Assembly: GCA_964600435.1 (NCBI GenBank)
Contig: CAZRJB010000004.1
Coordinates: 38,118 to 102,117, forward strand
Source: HGM11367 sp964600435
GTDB lineage: Bacteria; Bacillota; Clostridia; Christensenellales; UBA1242
Direction of reading: 5' to 3'
DNA: 64,000 nt
Shown here one piece after another: positions 8,889-17,153 of this stretch (the stretch's first letter is position 1; every line of letters starts with the position of its first letter). The notes under the pieces were generated by a model. That model was given only the letters and a program-made list of their open reading frames with translations. It was not told the DNA's origin and did no database searches. The position numbers were made by a program, and so were the translations under genes.

Positions 8889-9353
8889 TTAAATATCTAA
8901 AACAGGTAAGCAAATTGCAACCTTTGACTTTTCAAAAAAATGTTCTTCGCCGGCAGAATTTTTTATTGTGTAACCCAAATCACTAAAGCCAATCAACTCA
9001 CCAACAAACACTTTTTGGTTGTTTTCTGGAACATAAAGTTTTATTTCAACTTGTTTACCTTTGTTTCGAACAAAATCTTTTTCATTTTTAATTGGACGAT
9101 CAAGCCCAGCAGAACTGACATTTAAAATGTATGGTGCGTCATCTGAAACATTAATTTCATCCAAAACATCTGAAATTGCATTGTTGACTTTTTCACAATC
9201 TTCAATTGTTATTCCGTTTGGTTTGTCAATAAAAAAAGTTAAATTCATTCCATCGACCTTTTTAGCATACTCAACTTCCAAAACATCATAGCCTAGGTTG
9301 TTTATTATTGGAACAATTTTGTTGTTACATCTATCAATTACTTTGCTTGCCAT
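8889..9353 (-). CDS. rimP: Ribosome maturation factor RimP
   Basis: RimP helps assemble the 30S subunit. The 154-aa product shows the N-terminal alpha-beta domain with LEVEYAKKVDGMNLTFFID and TIEDCEKVNNAISDVLD, the linker YILNVSSAGLDRPI, then the SH3-like C-terminal domain. It is the first gene of the rimP-nusA-ylxR-L7Ae-infB-rbfA-nrnA-truB operon and has its own promoter and a hairpin leader. Confidence 0.96.
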   Translation of the reverse strand: MASKVIDRCNNKIVPIINNLGYDVLEVEYAKKVDGMNLTFFIDKPNGITIEDCEKVNNAISDVLDEINVSDDAPYILNVSSAGLDRPIKNEKDFVRNKGKQVEIKLYVPENNQKVFVGELIGFSDLGYTIKNSAGEEHFFEKSKVAICLPVLDI

Positions 9354-9384
9354 ATTTTCTCCTTTTATTCATTCCTTAAATTAA

Positions 9385-9409
9385 GCGTGGGCAAAAAACT
9401 TGCCCACGC
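9385..9409 (-). other. Strong hairpin at the 5' end of the rimP-infB operon leader
   Basis: A perfect 10-bp GC-rich stem, GCGTGGGCAA (9385-9394) with TTGCCCACGC (9400-9409) and a 5-nt loop, falls just downstream of the predicted transcription start (near 9423). No T run follows on either strand, so it is not a terminator of the usual type. It could protect the 5' end or mediate feedback control. Confidence 0.6.
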
Positions 9410-9429
9410 CTAACCTAGTATGTATGATT

Positions 9430-9458
9430 ATTGTATCACCAAATTTTAAATAAATCAA
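9430..9458 (-). promoter_or_regulatory. Predicted sigma-A promoter of the rimP-nusA-infB operon
   Basis: Minus strand: -35 TTGATT (9453-9458), 17-nt spacer, TGA plus -10 TACAAT (9430-9435). It forms an extended -10 promoter directly after the exonuclease gene stop. Confidence 0.65.
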
Positions 9459-9486
9459 CAGTTTTAACAAAAATATTAAAACATTT

Positions 9487-11058
9487 TTACATTAAACTTA
9501 ATTTCAAAAACACTTCAGCGGTTGCAGTTGCATCATATAATGCTCTATGTGCATTGTTCAATGTAACCCCCAAATGCTCAACAACAGTTTTAAGTTTATA
9601 ATTTGACAAAAAAAGTTTGTTTTTTGCATCACCCATGCAATCTCTAAATTCATTGTTGAAAAATTTATCTTTTTTCTTTGCTGCGAATTGAATAAATTGA
9701 TAGTCAAAATCTACATTGTAACCAACCATTATGCTGTCTTTTGCAAAAAATAAAAAGTCTTCAATAATCTCTTCTGGAGGGCGTTCGTTTTCAACCATCT
9801 CGTTGGTTATTCCTGTTAATGAAGTAATTTCTTTTGATATTATTTGATTAGGCTTGCACAAAGTTTGAAATCTTTCAACAATTTCACCATTTACAATTTT
9901 AACTGCACCTATTTCTGTAATTTCGTTTTTGTCCGGAACCAGCCCTGTTGTTTCAACATCAAACACCACAAAAGTGTTGTTTTTTATATAATCAGGATAA
10001 TCTTTTTTTGTGTCAAAAAGATTATCTTGAACCATTCGAGTGTATCGTGTTGGAAAAACATATTTATATCCTTCAACAACCTCATTTTCTTCAGTGATAT
10101 CTTGCTTAATAACTTCTTCTGACTTATTACACAATGCCATTGACTTTATCATATATTGCATGTCATCCGAGTCACGTTTAACAAAATCACCCAAACATAA
10201 AACCTGGCAACCTTCCTCAACCAAAACAAAATGCTTTTCGGATACCTTTGTACAAAAATGGACACAATTAACAGATGCAGTGCCATCATCCAGTTTAAAT
10301 TTGTACATTTTACGTTTTTCGTCAATGCCTTTTAACTTATTCTTTCGTGGCAAAAATTCTTTTTGTTCTAATCCAGAAACAAATCCAGATAAAATAACTG
10401 ACATTTTTTCAGACTTTAAATTACCAATATACTCAGGCATTGGCATAATTTCTGAGCCAAAAATTTGATTCACATTTTCAACTTTATATCTGGGAGTTTT
10501 AACAGATGCTTGAATGCTGGATTGAATTTCTTGAGCACGATTTTCCAAGTTTTCGTTAAAGTCTTCGTTGTTGTTTTCAGTTAAACCAACAACAAAATCC
10601 CCACAAAAATTTTCCAACAAAAAAGACTTAAGAACTTCTGCAATGGCATTTTCTTTAAAATATTTATACAAAGATTTGTTTAAAACAAAATTAAGTTCAA
10701 CAGCCAAAGCATTTCGGCAATATTTTATGTTTGAAATATCAATACATGAACTAATGCTATCATAGTTCAACTTAAAAAATTCTTGTATTTTTGTTATGAT
10801 AATGCTTTTATCCAAGTAACTCTTGTTAAACTTGCAATCTAGTTTGCCTTTTATGTATAAAATTTCCAAAACGGCATTTTTTATTTCAGTTTTTTGACTA
10901 TCGGTTAAATTTGGGACATTTTCAGGATATATAAAATTTATGTGGCATAAAGAAAAAGTGGTGTTGTAAACCACTTTCAGAACTTTTAAAAAATCGTATT
11001 TCCCATTTAATTTTTTTGAAAGTAAATTTAAAAAATCCATTTTCTTTTGTTTCTCCAT
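9487..11058 (-). CDS. PolC remnant: N-terminal and OB regions plus DEDDh 3'-5' exonuclease, no polymerase domain
   Basis: The protein (523 aa from ATG 11058) occupies the polC position between rseP and rimP. Residues 1-210 resemble the PolC N-terminal domain in character, and about 215-320 look like the PolC OB fold (KFKLDDGTASVNCVHF). From about 355 to the end lies a DEDDh exonuclease: VVFDVETTGL (motif I), VGYNVDFDYQF (II) and HRALYDATATAEVF (III). True PolC is about 1400 aa, with PHP, palm, fingers and tandem HhH regions; none follow here. The end is clean and noncoding sequence follows, so this is not a simple frameshift. A proofreading or repair exonuclease is likely. The start lacks a good SD; TTG at 11076 is an alternative. 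Confidence 0.8.
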   Translation of the reverse strand: MEKQKKMDFLNLLSKKLNGKYDFLKVLKVVYNTTFSLCHINFIYPENVPNLTDSQKTEIKNAVLEILYIKGKLDCKFNKSYLDKSIIITKIQEFFKLNYDSISSCIDISNIKYCRNALAVELNFVLNKSLYKYFKENAIAEVLKSFLLENFCGDFVVGLTENNNEDFNENLENRAQEIQSSIQASVKTPRYKVENVNQIFGSEIMPMPEYIGNLKSEKMSVILSGFVSGLEQKEFLPRKNKLKGIDEKRKMYKFKLDDGTASVNCVHFCTKVSEKHFVLVEEGCQVLCLGDFVKRDSDDMQYMIKSMALCNKSEEVIKQDITEENEVVEGYKYVFPTRYTRMVQDNLFDTKKDYPDYIKNNTFVVFDVETTGLVPDKNEITEIGAVKIVNGEIVERFQTLCKPNQIISKEITSLTGITNEMVENERPPEEIIEDFLFFAKDSIMVGYNVDFDYQFIQFAAKKKDKFFNNEFRDCMGDAKNKLFLSNYKLKTVVEHLGVTLNNAHRALYDATATAEVFLKLSLM

Positions 11059-11084
11059 AAATATATTAACACACAACTATGCCA

Positions 11085-12293
11085 TTATGCGGCAATTAAA
11101 TGAATAATATCAATTATTATAACAAATGCAAACAAGCAAATTATACCCCACCCGTGAATTGCATTTTCAACATCACGTTTTATAGGTTTGCCCCTTATCC
11201 ACTCAATTGTTGTGAAAACAACATGAGCACCATCTAGCCCAGGAATTGGCAAAATGTTAAAAATTGCCAAATTTGCTGAAAGAAGTGGCAACAAATATAA
11301 GAAATTTGCAAGACCATATGATGCAACTTGAGTCATTTGAGAAATGGTTGAAATTGGACCTCCCAACTGATTTAATGCAACTTTTCCAGTTATTATACTC
11401 CAGAATGCTTCTAGAATTAAAACTGATATTTTAAGCGTGAACGGAACAAAGTCTCGCAACACATCACCAAAATTGTAGTCAATTCTTATTGTAGCATAAT
11501 TAATGCCAAAAATGTCGTTGCCTTCTGAATCTTTATGTTCTTTTTTTATAACAACATCTGTTTTTTCGCCTGCCAAATCTATTGTTAAAGTTATTGTGTT
11601 ATCTTCTGCAACAACAAGAGTCCCAAACACCTGTTGACCTACATAGTTTATTTCTGTTCCGTTTATTGCATAAACAACTGTGTTGTCTTGCAATGTTCCA
11701 ATTTCTTGCTCTATGTTTGTTGCGCTATAAAGCTTAACAGTTGTGCCTGCTGTTGGCGAAAATGAATAGCCATCATATGCCCCAACTGCTAAAAAAATAA
11801 TTGAAAAAATGAATGCTGAAAGAAAATTAAATGTTACTCCGGCTAAAAAAACAATTATTCTTTTCCAAGGTTTTTGACTGTTAAATTTGCCTTTGTCTAA
11901 ACTTTCTTTAAGTTGTTTATCAAACTTATCTTCTTCTGAAACAATTGAGTTGCTTTGTTCAGAATCCTCTGCTTTGTTGCTTTCAACTGGTTTTACGTCT
12001 ACAATGTTTTTATTGTTTGATTCTTGTTCTTCTTCGCCATCTTCTTCGCCATAAAAAGCACAAAATCCACCCAAAGGAAAAAGTCTTAACGATATTTTTT
12101 CACCACGTTTGTTTGTTTTTTGCCATAACACTTTGCCAAAACCAATAGAAAATTCTGTTATTTTAAAACCTAGAATTCTTCCTGCAACATAGTGACCCAA
12201 TTCGTGAATTAAAACCATGGTTAACAAAACAACAATGGCAATAACAATATACAAAACATTCATCATTATTGAACCAAATGATGTAAGCAACAT
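11085..12293 (-). CDS. rseP: Site-2 intramembrane zinc metalloprotease RseP
   Basis: The protease cleaves membrane-bound anti-sigma factors and leftover signal peptides. The 402-aa protein has HELGHYVAGR in the first membrane helix (zinc ligands), a PDZ region in the middle, and the third ligand block ILPIPGLDGAHV near the C-terminus (families usually read LDGG). An unusual charged insertion of about 60 residues, rich in E/S/N, sits between the first helix and the next. ATG at 12293 lies 7 nt from AAGGAG. In Bacillus dxr separates it from cdsA; here the genes are adjacent. Confidence 0.93.
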   Translation of the reverse strand: MLLTSFGSIMMNVLYIVIAIVVLLTMVLIHELGHYVAGRILGFKITEFSIGFGKVLWQKTNKRGEKISLRLFPLGGFCAFYGEEDGEEEQESNNKNIVDVKPVESNKAEDSEQSNSIVSEEDKFDKQLKESLDKGKFNSQKPWKRIIVFLAGVTFNFLSAFIFSIIFLAVGAYDGYSFSPTAGTTVKLYSATNIEQEIGTLQDNTVVYAINGTEINYVGQQVFGTLVVAEDNTITLTIDLAGEKTDVVIKKEHKDSEGNDIFGINYATIRIDYNFGDVLRDFVPFTLKISVLILEAFWSIITGKVALNQLGGPISTISQMTQVASYGLANFLYLLPLLSANLAIFNILPIPGLDGAHVVFTTIEWIRGKPIKRDVENAIHGWGIICLFAFVIIIDIIHLIAA

Positions 12294-12306
12294 AAACAAT
12301 CTCCTT

Positions 12307-13260
12307 TTATACTAATAAAATTATCATCATAAAAACAAAAGTTGTTAAAATGTTGGCAATGTGACTATCTAGCCTGTCTAAAATGCCGCCATGTCCCGGA
12401 AGAAAATCTCCGCTATCTTTAACATTTGCTTTTCTTTTAATAAAACTTTCCAACAAATCGCCTAACTGACACAATATTGAAGAAATTATTCCAACAATCA
12501 AAACTTTCCACCAAGTTAAATTGATTGCAATAAATACCAATCTGAACTGCTCAATTGAATTAAAAATATAGAATAATGAAACAGCAGAAATTGTTCCCCA
12601 CACAAAGCCACCAATTGCACCAGAAATGGTTTTGTTAGGGCTAATTTTTTCACAAAGTTTTTTGCCTTTAAAAATTGAACCAGTAAACATTGCAAAAGTG
12701 TCAACAAAAATTGGAACAATAAATGTGTATGCCAACATAAACAAAGAAACTGAATATGAATCGCTACCAATTGTTGTAAATTCGTATAACATGCCATCTA
12801 GGTTGTTTATAAAGAACAACAAAGATATTATGAATGCTGGATAAACAATTGCCAACAAAGACTGAAAACCTTTAAAAAGCGAAAATTGAAAAAGTGTGCA
12901 GTTTAATTTTCTTGTTTTTATTTCGTTATCGCTATGTTTTTTTGCTAACAAACAAACCAAGAATATTGTTAAACCAATTAGCATTACCAATGTAAATTCT
13001 AAAACAAAAATTAAATATACTGGCAAAGTAAAATACACACATAATTTAAACAAAATATATGCCAAAAATGGATATACGATGATTGCAATTTTTGAATTAT
13101 AGAAATTAAACCTTGCAAACATATCCGACATTTCTAACCCACCTACAACTGCAATGTAGATGATAAATGCATCAAAAATGTAAGGTGTTAGCATTCTTGA
13201 AAAGAACAACAAAATCATAAACGCTGTAAGTGCAGCACCCGTTAAAACTCTTTGTTTCAT
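12307..13260 (-). CDS. cdsA: Phosphatidate cytidylyltransferase
   Basis: CdsA makes CDP-diacylglycerol, the precursor of phosphatidylglycerol and cardiolipin. The 317-aa integral membrane protein has about eight hydrophobic segments and the family signature near the C-terminus: SPNKTISGAIGG, then SFIKRKANVKDSGD and PGHGGILDRLDS. It lies between uppS and rseP with short spacers, consistent with a lipid and envelope operon driven from the frr promoter. Confidence 0.95.
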   Translation of the reverse strand: MKQRVLTGAALTAFMILLFFSRMLTPYIFDAFIIYIAVVGGLEMSDMFARFNFYNSKIAIIVYPFLAYILFKLCVYFTLPVYLIFVLEFTLVMLIGLTIFLVCLLAKKHSDNEIKTRKLNCTLFQFSLFKGFQSLLAIVYPAFIISLLFFINNLDGMLYEFTTIGSDSYSVSLFMLAYTFIVPIFVDTFAMFTGSIFKGKKLCEKISPNKTISGAIGGFVWGTISAVSLFYIFNSIEQFRLVFIAINLTWWKVLIVGIISSILCQLGDLLESFIKRKANVKDSGDFLPGHGGILDRLDSHIANILTTFVFMMIILLV

Positions 13261-13273
13261 TTTTTTCTCCTAG

Positions 13274-13972
13274 TTATTGGTTTTTTAAACCACCAAATCT
13301 TCTATTTCTTTTTTTATAAACTTTTATTGCCTTTTGAATAACTTTTTTGTTAAAATCTGGCCAATTGATTTTTGGAAAAAACAACTCGCTATATGCGCAT
13401 TGAAAAAGCATAAAGTTTGACAACCTGTTTTCTCCACTTGCCCTAATAATTAAATCTGGGTCAGGAAGGTCAGATGTGTAAAGATAACTTTTTAAAGTGT
13501 TTTCGTCACAAATTTTAACATTGTTGGCAAGCATAAGATTTACCGCTCTAACTATTTCCGCTCTTGCACCATAGTTAAGCCCAATGTTTAAAATTAAGCC
13601 CTTATTATTTTTTGTTTTTTCTTTGACATCTGATAAAGATTGTTGCAATTTTTGTGGCAATTTTGATAAATCGCCCATTGTAACAATTTTGATGTTGTTA
13701 TCAATTGCATATGTTGAATTTGATTCGCAAAAATCTGTTATTAATTGCATAATGCCATCAACTTCTTCTTTAGGCCTTGACCAATTTTCTGTTGAAAAAG
13801 CAAAAACTGATAATATATTTATGTTTAGCTCCATGCATGCCTTAATGGTTTTTTTTAAACTCTCAATGCCCGCTTTGTGACCATACAAACGAGGTTTTCC
13901 TTTTTTTGTTGCCCAACGACCATTTCCATCCATTATTATGGCAAGATGTTCAAGTTTGTTGTTATTGTTCAT
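13274..13972 (-). CDS. uppS: Undecaprenyl diphosphate synthase
   Basis: UppS builds the C55 lipid carrier for cell-wall synthesis. The 232-aa protein has the cis-prenyltransferase motif IIMDGNGRWATKKGKPRLY (catalytic Asp), FAFSTENWSRP, GLNYGARAEI and DLIIRASGENRLSNF. Residue SELFF near the end completes the active site. The usual Firmicutes phrase is SGExRxSNFLLWQ; this one reads FMLFQ. It overlaps the preceding small ORF by 11 nt. Confidence 0.96.
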   Translation of the reverse strand: MNNNNKLEHLAIIMDGNGRWATKKGKPRLYGHKAGIESLKKTIKACMELNINILSVFAFSTENWSRPKEEVDGIMQLITDFCESNSTYAIDNNIKIVTMGDLSKLPQKLQQSLSDVKEKTKNNKGLILNIGLNYGARAEIVRAVNLMLANNVKICDENTLKSYLYTSDLPDPDLIIRASGENRLSNFMLFQCAYSELFFPKINWPDFNKKVIQKAIKVYKKRNRRFGGLKNQ

Positions 13973-14165
13973 TTTTTACATTCCTCACATCAAAAATAAA
14001 ACTGCCTGTTATAATAATAACCGTGTTGTCTTTAGTGTAAACATTTGTAACAAGTTTTTGGTCGCCAACAATGCTAAAATTGTTGTCTACCACTTTATAT
14101 TTAATGCCTTTAGAAATCAATTTATTAACAACAACATCTAATTTTTCACCAATATACTCTTGCAT
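13962..14165 (-). CDS. Small protein between frr and uppS, unknown function
   Basis: A 67-aa ORF whose ATG overlaps the frr stop codon (ATAATG) and whose 3' end overlaps uppS by 11 nt, which is strong evidence of translation coupling. It begins MQEYIGEKLDVVVNKL, followed by a beta-rich stretch ending ITGSFIFDVRNVK. The opening faintly resembles a PASTA half-domain, but I do not recognise a family. No membrane segment or metal motif is visible. Confidence 0.65.
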   Translation of the reverse strand: MQEYIGEKLDVVVNKLISKGIKYKVVDNNFSIVGDQKLVTNVYTKDNTVIIITGSFIFDVRNVKNEQ

Positions 14166-14737
14166 TATATTTCCATTATTTCTTTTTCTTTGTCTTGAGA
14201 TGCCTTATCTGCCTTTGCACACATGTTGTCTAAGTTTTTTTGAACATCTTGTTCTAAACCAGCATATTCGTCTTCTGATATTTTTCCATCTTTTTTGAAA
14301 GACTTAAATTTTTCTAAAACATCTCTTCTAGCGTTACGCATTACAACTTTTGTTTCTTCCAACAATTTTTTAACTTGTTTAACCAAATCACGCCTACGTT
14401 CCTCTGTTAATGGTGGGAAAACCAACCTTATAACTTTGCCGTCATCTGTTGGGTTAACACCAAGGTCTGCCATTGAAATTGCTTTAACAACATTTTTCAA
14501 CTGAGAATTGTCCCACACACTAACAACAATCATTCTTGCTTCTGGAACTTGGATGTTTGCCATTTGGTTTATAGGGGTCATAACACCATAGTACTCCACC
14601 ATTACCTTGTCTAAGATGTGTGGGTTTGCTCTTCCTGCCCTAATAACTTGATATTCATCAAGAAGATGGTTAAAAGCCTTGTCTAAGTCTTCTGCATAAA
14701 ACAGTTCTAATTCTTCTACTTGTTCTTCGTTTTGCAT
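14165..14737 (-). CDS. frr: Ribosome recycling factor
   Basis: RRF splits post-termination ribosomes with EF-G. The 190-aa product has the three-helix-bundle sequence, with YQVIRAGRANPHILDKVMVEYYG, PINQMANIQVPEAR and PPLTEERRRDLVKQ. The N-terminus is about five residues longer than usual and acidic. tsf and pyrH, normally upstream, are absent. It begins an frr-uppS-cdsA-rseP transcript. Confidence 0.97.
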   Translation of the reverse strand: MQNEEQVEELELFYAEDLDKAFNHLLDEYQVIRAGRANPHILDKVMVEYYGVMTPINQMANIQVPEARMIVVSVWDNSQLKNVVKAISMADLGVNPTDDGKVIRLVFPPLTEERRRDLVKQVKKLLEETKVVMRNARRDVLEKFKSFKKDGKISEDEYAGLEQDVQKNLDNMCAKADKASQDKEKEIMEI

Positions 14738-14764
14738 ATAATTCTCCTATTTAATTCTTTTTTA

Positions 14765-14794
14765 AGTATACAACATCATGTGTTGCCATGGCAA
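14765..14794 (-). promoter_or_regulatory. Predicted promoter of frr operon with a 12-bp palindrome at the -35
   Basis: Minus strand: -35 TTGCCA (14789-14794), 18-nt spacer, -10 TATACT (14765-14770). The -35 is half of a perfect palindrome, TTGCCATGGCAA (14783-14794), which could be a repressor site. Confidence 0.55.
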
Positions 14795-14844
14795 ATATTT
14801 TTTTAAACCTAATTACTTTTTTAAAATTTATTTGTATAAAAATG

Positions 14845-15426
14845 TCAGTTGTTTATTGCTTCATCCAAAATGTTTAACAAAACATCTTTGCCTGCATGTG
14901 TTTCACTGCTATATGGAACAATGTTGTCTTTGCCCAAGTTTAAGCAATTTGCAATAACTTGAACATATGCACTTATTTTTGATTTTGGAATTTTATCACA
15001 CTTTGTTGCAACAACAGTGGTTGGAATTTGATAGTAAAACAGATATTTTAACATTTTAACATCTAGTTCTGAAGGTTTATGGCGAATGTCCACCAACAAA
15101 AAAACTCTTTTTAAGCAACTAGAGTTTGCAAGATATTCTTCCATTATGTTTGCCCAAATCAATTTGTTTTGTTTGCCAGCCTGAGCATAGCCATAACCTG
15201 GCAAATCTACAAACCTGAAGGCATTGTTAATTAAAAAATAATTAATCATTCGAGTTCTGCCAGGCAAAGAACTTGTTTTGCACAACTTTTTTTGCCCAAC
15301 AAGACTGTTAATTAAACTACTTTTTCCAACATTGCTTCTGCCAACAAAGGCAAAATCTGTTCCGTCTTTTAAAATTTTTGTTTTTTCAACAACACTTGTT
15401 AAATATTCTGCACTTTTTATTATCAT
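14845..15426 (-). CDS. engB: Ribosome biogenesis GTPase YsxC/EngB
   Basis: This GTPase is needed for late 50S assembly. The 193-aa product has G1 GRSNVGKSSLIN, G3 DLPGYGYAQ, G4 TKCDKIPKS and the SLPGRTRMINYF effector region. ATG at 15426 gives the normal N-terminus (MIIKSAEYLTSV); a longer frame from TTG at 15462 overlaps the promoter. There is no SD, and the ATG lies 7 nt behind the -10 box, so the message is probably leaderless. It is separate from its usual partner lon. Confidence 0.95.
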   Translation of the reverse strand: MIIKSAEYLTSVVEKTKILKDGTDFAFVGRSNVGKSSLINSLVGQKKLCKTSSLPGRTRMINYFLINNAFRFVDLPGYGYAQAGKQNKLIWANIMEEYLANSSCLKRVFLLVDIRHKPSELDVKMLKYLFYYQIPTTVVATKCDKIPKSKISAYVQVIANCLNLGKDNIVPYSSETHAGKDVLLNILDEAINN

Positions 15427-15433
15427 AGAAACA

Positions 15434-15462
15434 TTTATACCAATTAAAAAAAATAAAGTCAA
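15434..15462 (-). promoter_or_regulatory. Predicted promoter giving a leaderless engB mRNA
   Basis: Minus strand: -35 TTGACT (15457-15462), 17-nt spacer, -10 TATAAA (15434-15439), then seven bases to the engB ATG. Transcription would begin at or within a base or two of the start codon. Confidence 0.6.
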
Positions 15463-15512
15463 ATAATCATTTAAGATTGAACAACAAAATGCTGTTCTGA
15501 CATTTAAAAATT

Positions 15513-15543
15513 AAAAAATCTCAAATATATATCTGAGATTTTT
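15513..15543 (-). terminator. Terminator after the diadenylate-cyclase-like gene
   Basis: The stem TGAGATTTTT/AAAAATCTCA (15534-15543 with 15514-15523) runs into a T-rich tail on the minus strand, 30 nt past the stop codon at 15574. Confidence 0.75.
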
Positions 15544-15573
15544 AAAAGTGATAAAAACAAAGAATTGATAAAT

Positions 15574-16929
15574 TTAGCCAACTGTGAAAATAGGAATGAT
15601 TTTCCCTGATTTTTTATCGGGCATGAATGCTTGCATTATTCCATCCTGCGAAATTTTAACAGCAACACCATATTTTGCAAGAGTGTTTGTTGCGGCAAGA
15701 CGTCCACCACTCATGCTGCCTGCTTCTATTCTAACAATTGCTCCGCATGCAATGATTGTTCCGTCGTAGTCAACGATTGTTGCGCCATCTATGCTTGCCA
15801 ACTCTTCTCTGAGTTTTCTGTTTAATTCGTGAAATTTTCTGCCTGCAATGGTTTGTTTTAAACAACTTGTTTTAGGTTTTTCGTATTTATCTACGTATTC
15901 TTGATAGGTCATGCTAGAATAATCAATTGCAGATTTGCTTCGCTTTTTGTTGGATTCTAACAATTGCATTTTTTTAAGTTCAAAGTGTTTTTCTGTTAAA
16001 ATATCGTCTATGTCTATGTGAGACAAAGCCTGTTCGGTTGACACTTTGTTTAAATAAGCCAAACACCCACCTGTTCCAGCAAAAGATACGTCTAGGGCGG
16101 TAAAATATATAGATTTTCTAACTTCTTTAATTGATGCAGAACTGCGGTTTGAAAGAAGAGCTATGATTTCATCATGGCAATAACTGTTCCACACACCACG
16201 TTTTTTTGAATATATTAAACTTCTGTTTTTAAAAATTAAAATATCTCCATTTGTGTCTAGCACAACTCCAATTCTGTTTGCATCGCAATATCTAGCAAAA
16301 CTGATGTAGTCATATGAACAAATGGTTGGTTTAAAGCGCATTCTTTCAAGCGACATATGGCCTATGTAGTAGCCGTCTTTATCAAATTCAACACAAGACT
16401 GAATTCCGTTTGAAAGCACAGCGAAAAAGTCATACTTAAAAATGTTTTGGTAGTGAGTTCTTTCAAGTTTGTTTTCTGATTCTAAACTTTCGTTTATTAT
16501 AATACCAAAGTCAATTCTTTTGCCTTCATATGTTCGGCTAGAAAAAGTGTCCAAAATTGTTATAATGTTTAACAATGTTTGGCTTGCTGTTTCGGAAACA
16601 GACTCACAAATTGCTTTTTCTATTGCGGTCATGTTTAACCTTTTTGCATAACTTTGGTCAGGCAACAACAAACCCAAGTTTGAAACATTGCCAAGTTCGG
16701 CAATTATTGCCTTAAGAAGGGTTACTTCGGTTGCCTTAAATGCAAGGTTACGTTTTAAAATTAAACGATATTCATCATTTTTGTTTGGCTTTATTAAAAC
16801 AGTTCCACCATTACCCAAAGCAACTTCGTTGTCACGCGCATTGCTCACTTCTTCACCGGCAATTGAAGAACCTGTAAACAGCGGAAGAATAATGCTTTCG
16901 ACATAATTTAAAAACTTTTCTTTATCCAT
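15574..16929 (-). CDS. Protein with a C-terminal diadenylate-cyclase-like (DisA_N) domain
   Basis: The last 75 residues of this 451-aa protein match the DAC fold: DGATIVDYDG (381-390, the DGA substrate motif), then AGSMSGGRLAATNTLAKYG and VAVKISQDG. In classic cyclases the second motif is RHR; here it is GGR (408-410), so activity is uncertain. Residues 1-330 form a large mixed alpha/beta region I do not recognise, with no membrane helix. Related architectures with sensor regions fused to DAC domains are known. It would make or bind c-di-AMP, a cell-wall and potassium signal. It is divergent from sigK, with SD GGAGGGG and its own terminator. Confidence 0.7.
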   Translation of the reverse strand: MDKEKFLNYVESIILPLFTGSSIAGEEVSNARDNEVALGNGGTVLIKPNKNDEYRLILKRNLAFKATEVTLLKAIIAELGNVSNLGLLLPDQSYAKRLNMTAIEKAICESVSETASQTLLNIITILDTFSSRTYEGKRIDFGIIINESLESENKLERTHYQNIFKYDFFAVLSNGIQSCVEFDKDGYYIGHMSLERMRFKPTICSYDYISFARYCDANRIGVVLDTNGDILIFKNRSLIYSKKRGVWNSYCHDEIIALLSNRSSASIKEVRKSIYFTALDVSFAGTGGCLAYLNKVSTEQALSHIDIDDILTEKHFELKKMQLLESNKKRSKSAIDYSSMTYQEYVDKYEKPKTSCLKQTIAGRKFHELNRKLREELASIDGATIVDYDGTIIACGAIVRIEAGSMSGGRLAATNTLAKYGVAVKISQDGIMQAFMPDKKSGKIIPIFTVG

Positions 16930-16958
16930 TGACCCCTCCGATATTTATATTTTTATTT

Positions 16959-16987
16959 ATTTTAAAATAAAAAATTAATTTTTGCAA
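16959..16987 (-). promoter_or_regulatory. Predicted promoter of the DAC-domain gene
   Basis: Minus strand: -35 TTGCAA (16982-16987), 17-nt spacer, -10 TAAAAT (16959-16964). The same hexamer pair occurs before yqeY. The rest of the 224-bp divergent region up to sigK is very AT-rich without other recognised sites. Confidence 0.5.
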
Positions 16988-17153
16988 CATATTTATTAAT
17001 ATTTTTGAATAATTATACAAAAATTTTGTTATTTCTCCCACATTTTATTATATTGCTTGAAATTTACAAATTTTAACAATTTTTTATAATTTATGGCAAA
17101 ATTCGTCAAATACAAACATATATATACATAAACGCAAAAAAAAGGAAGTGTTT

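Noticed and set aside
17080..17153. Sigma-E or sigma-K promoter upstream of sigK
   Set aside because: Partial CATA-rich matches do not fit the -35/-10 spacing well enough in this AT-rich stretch.
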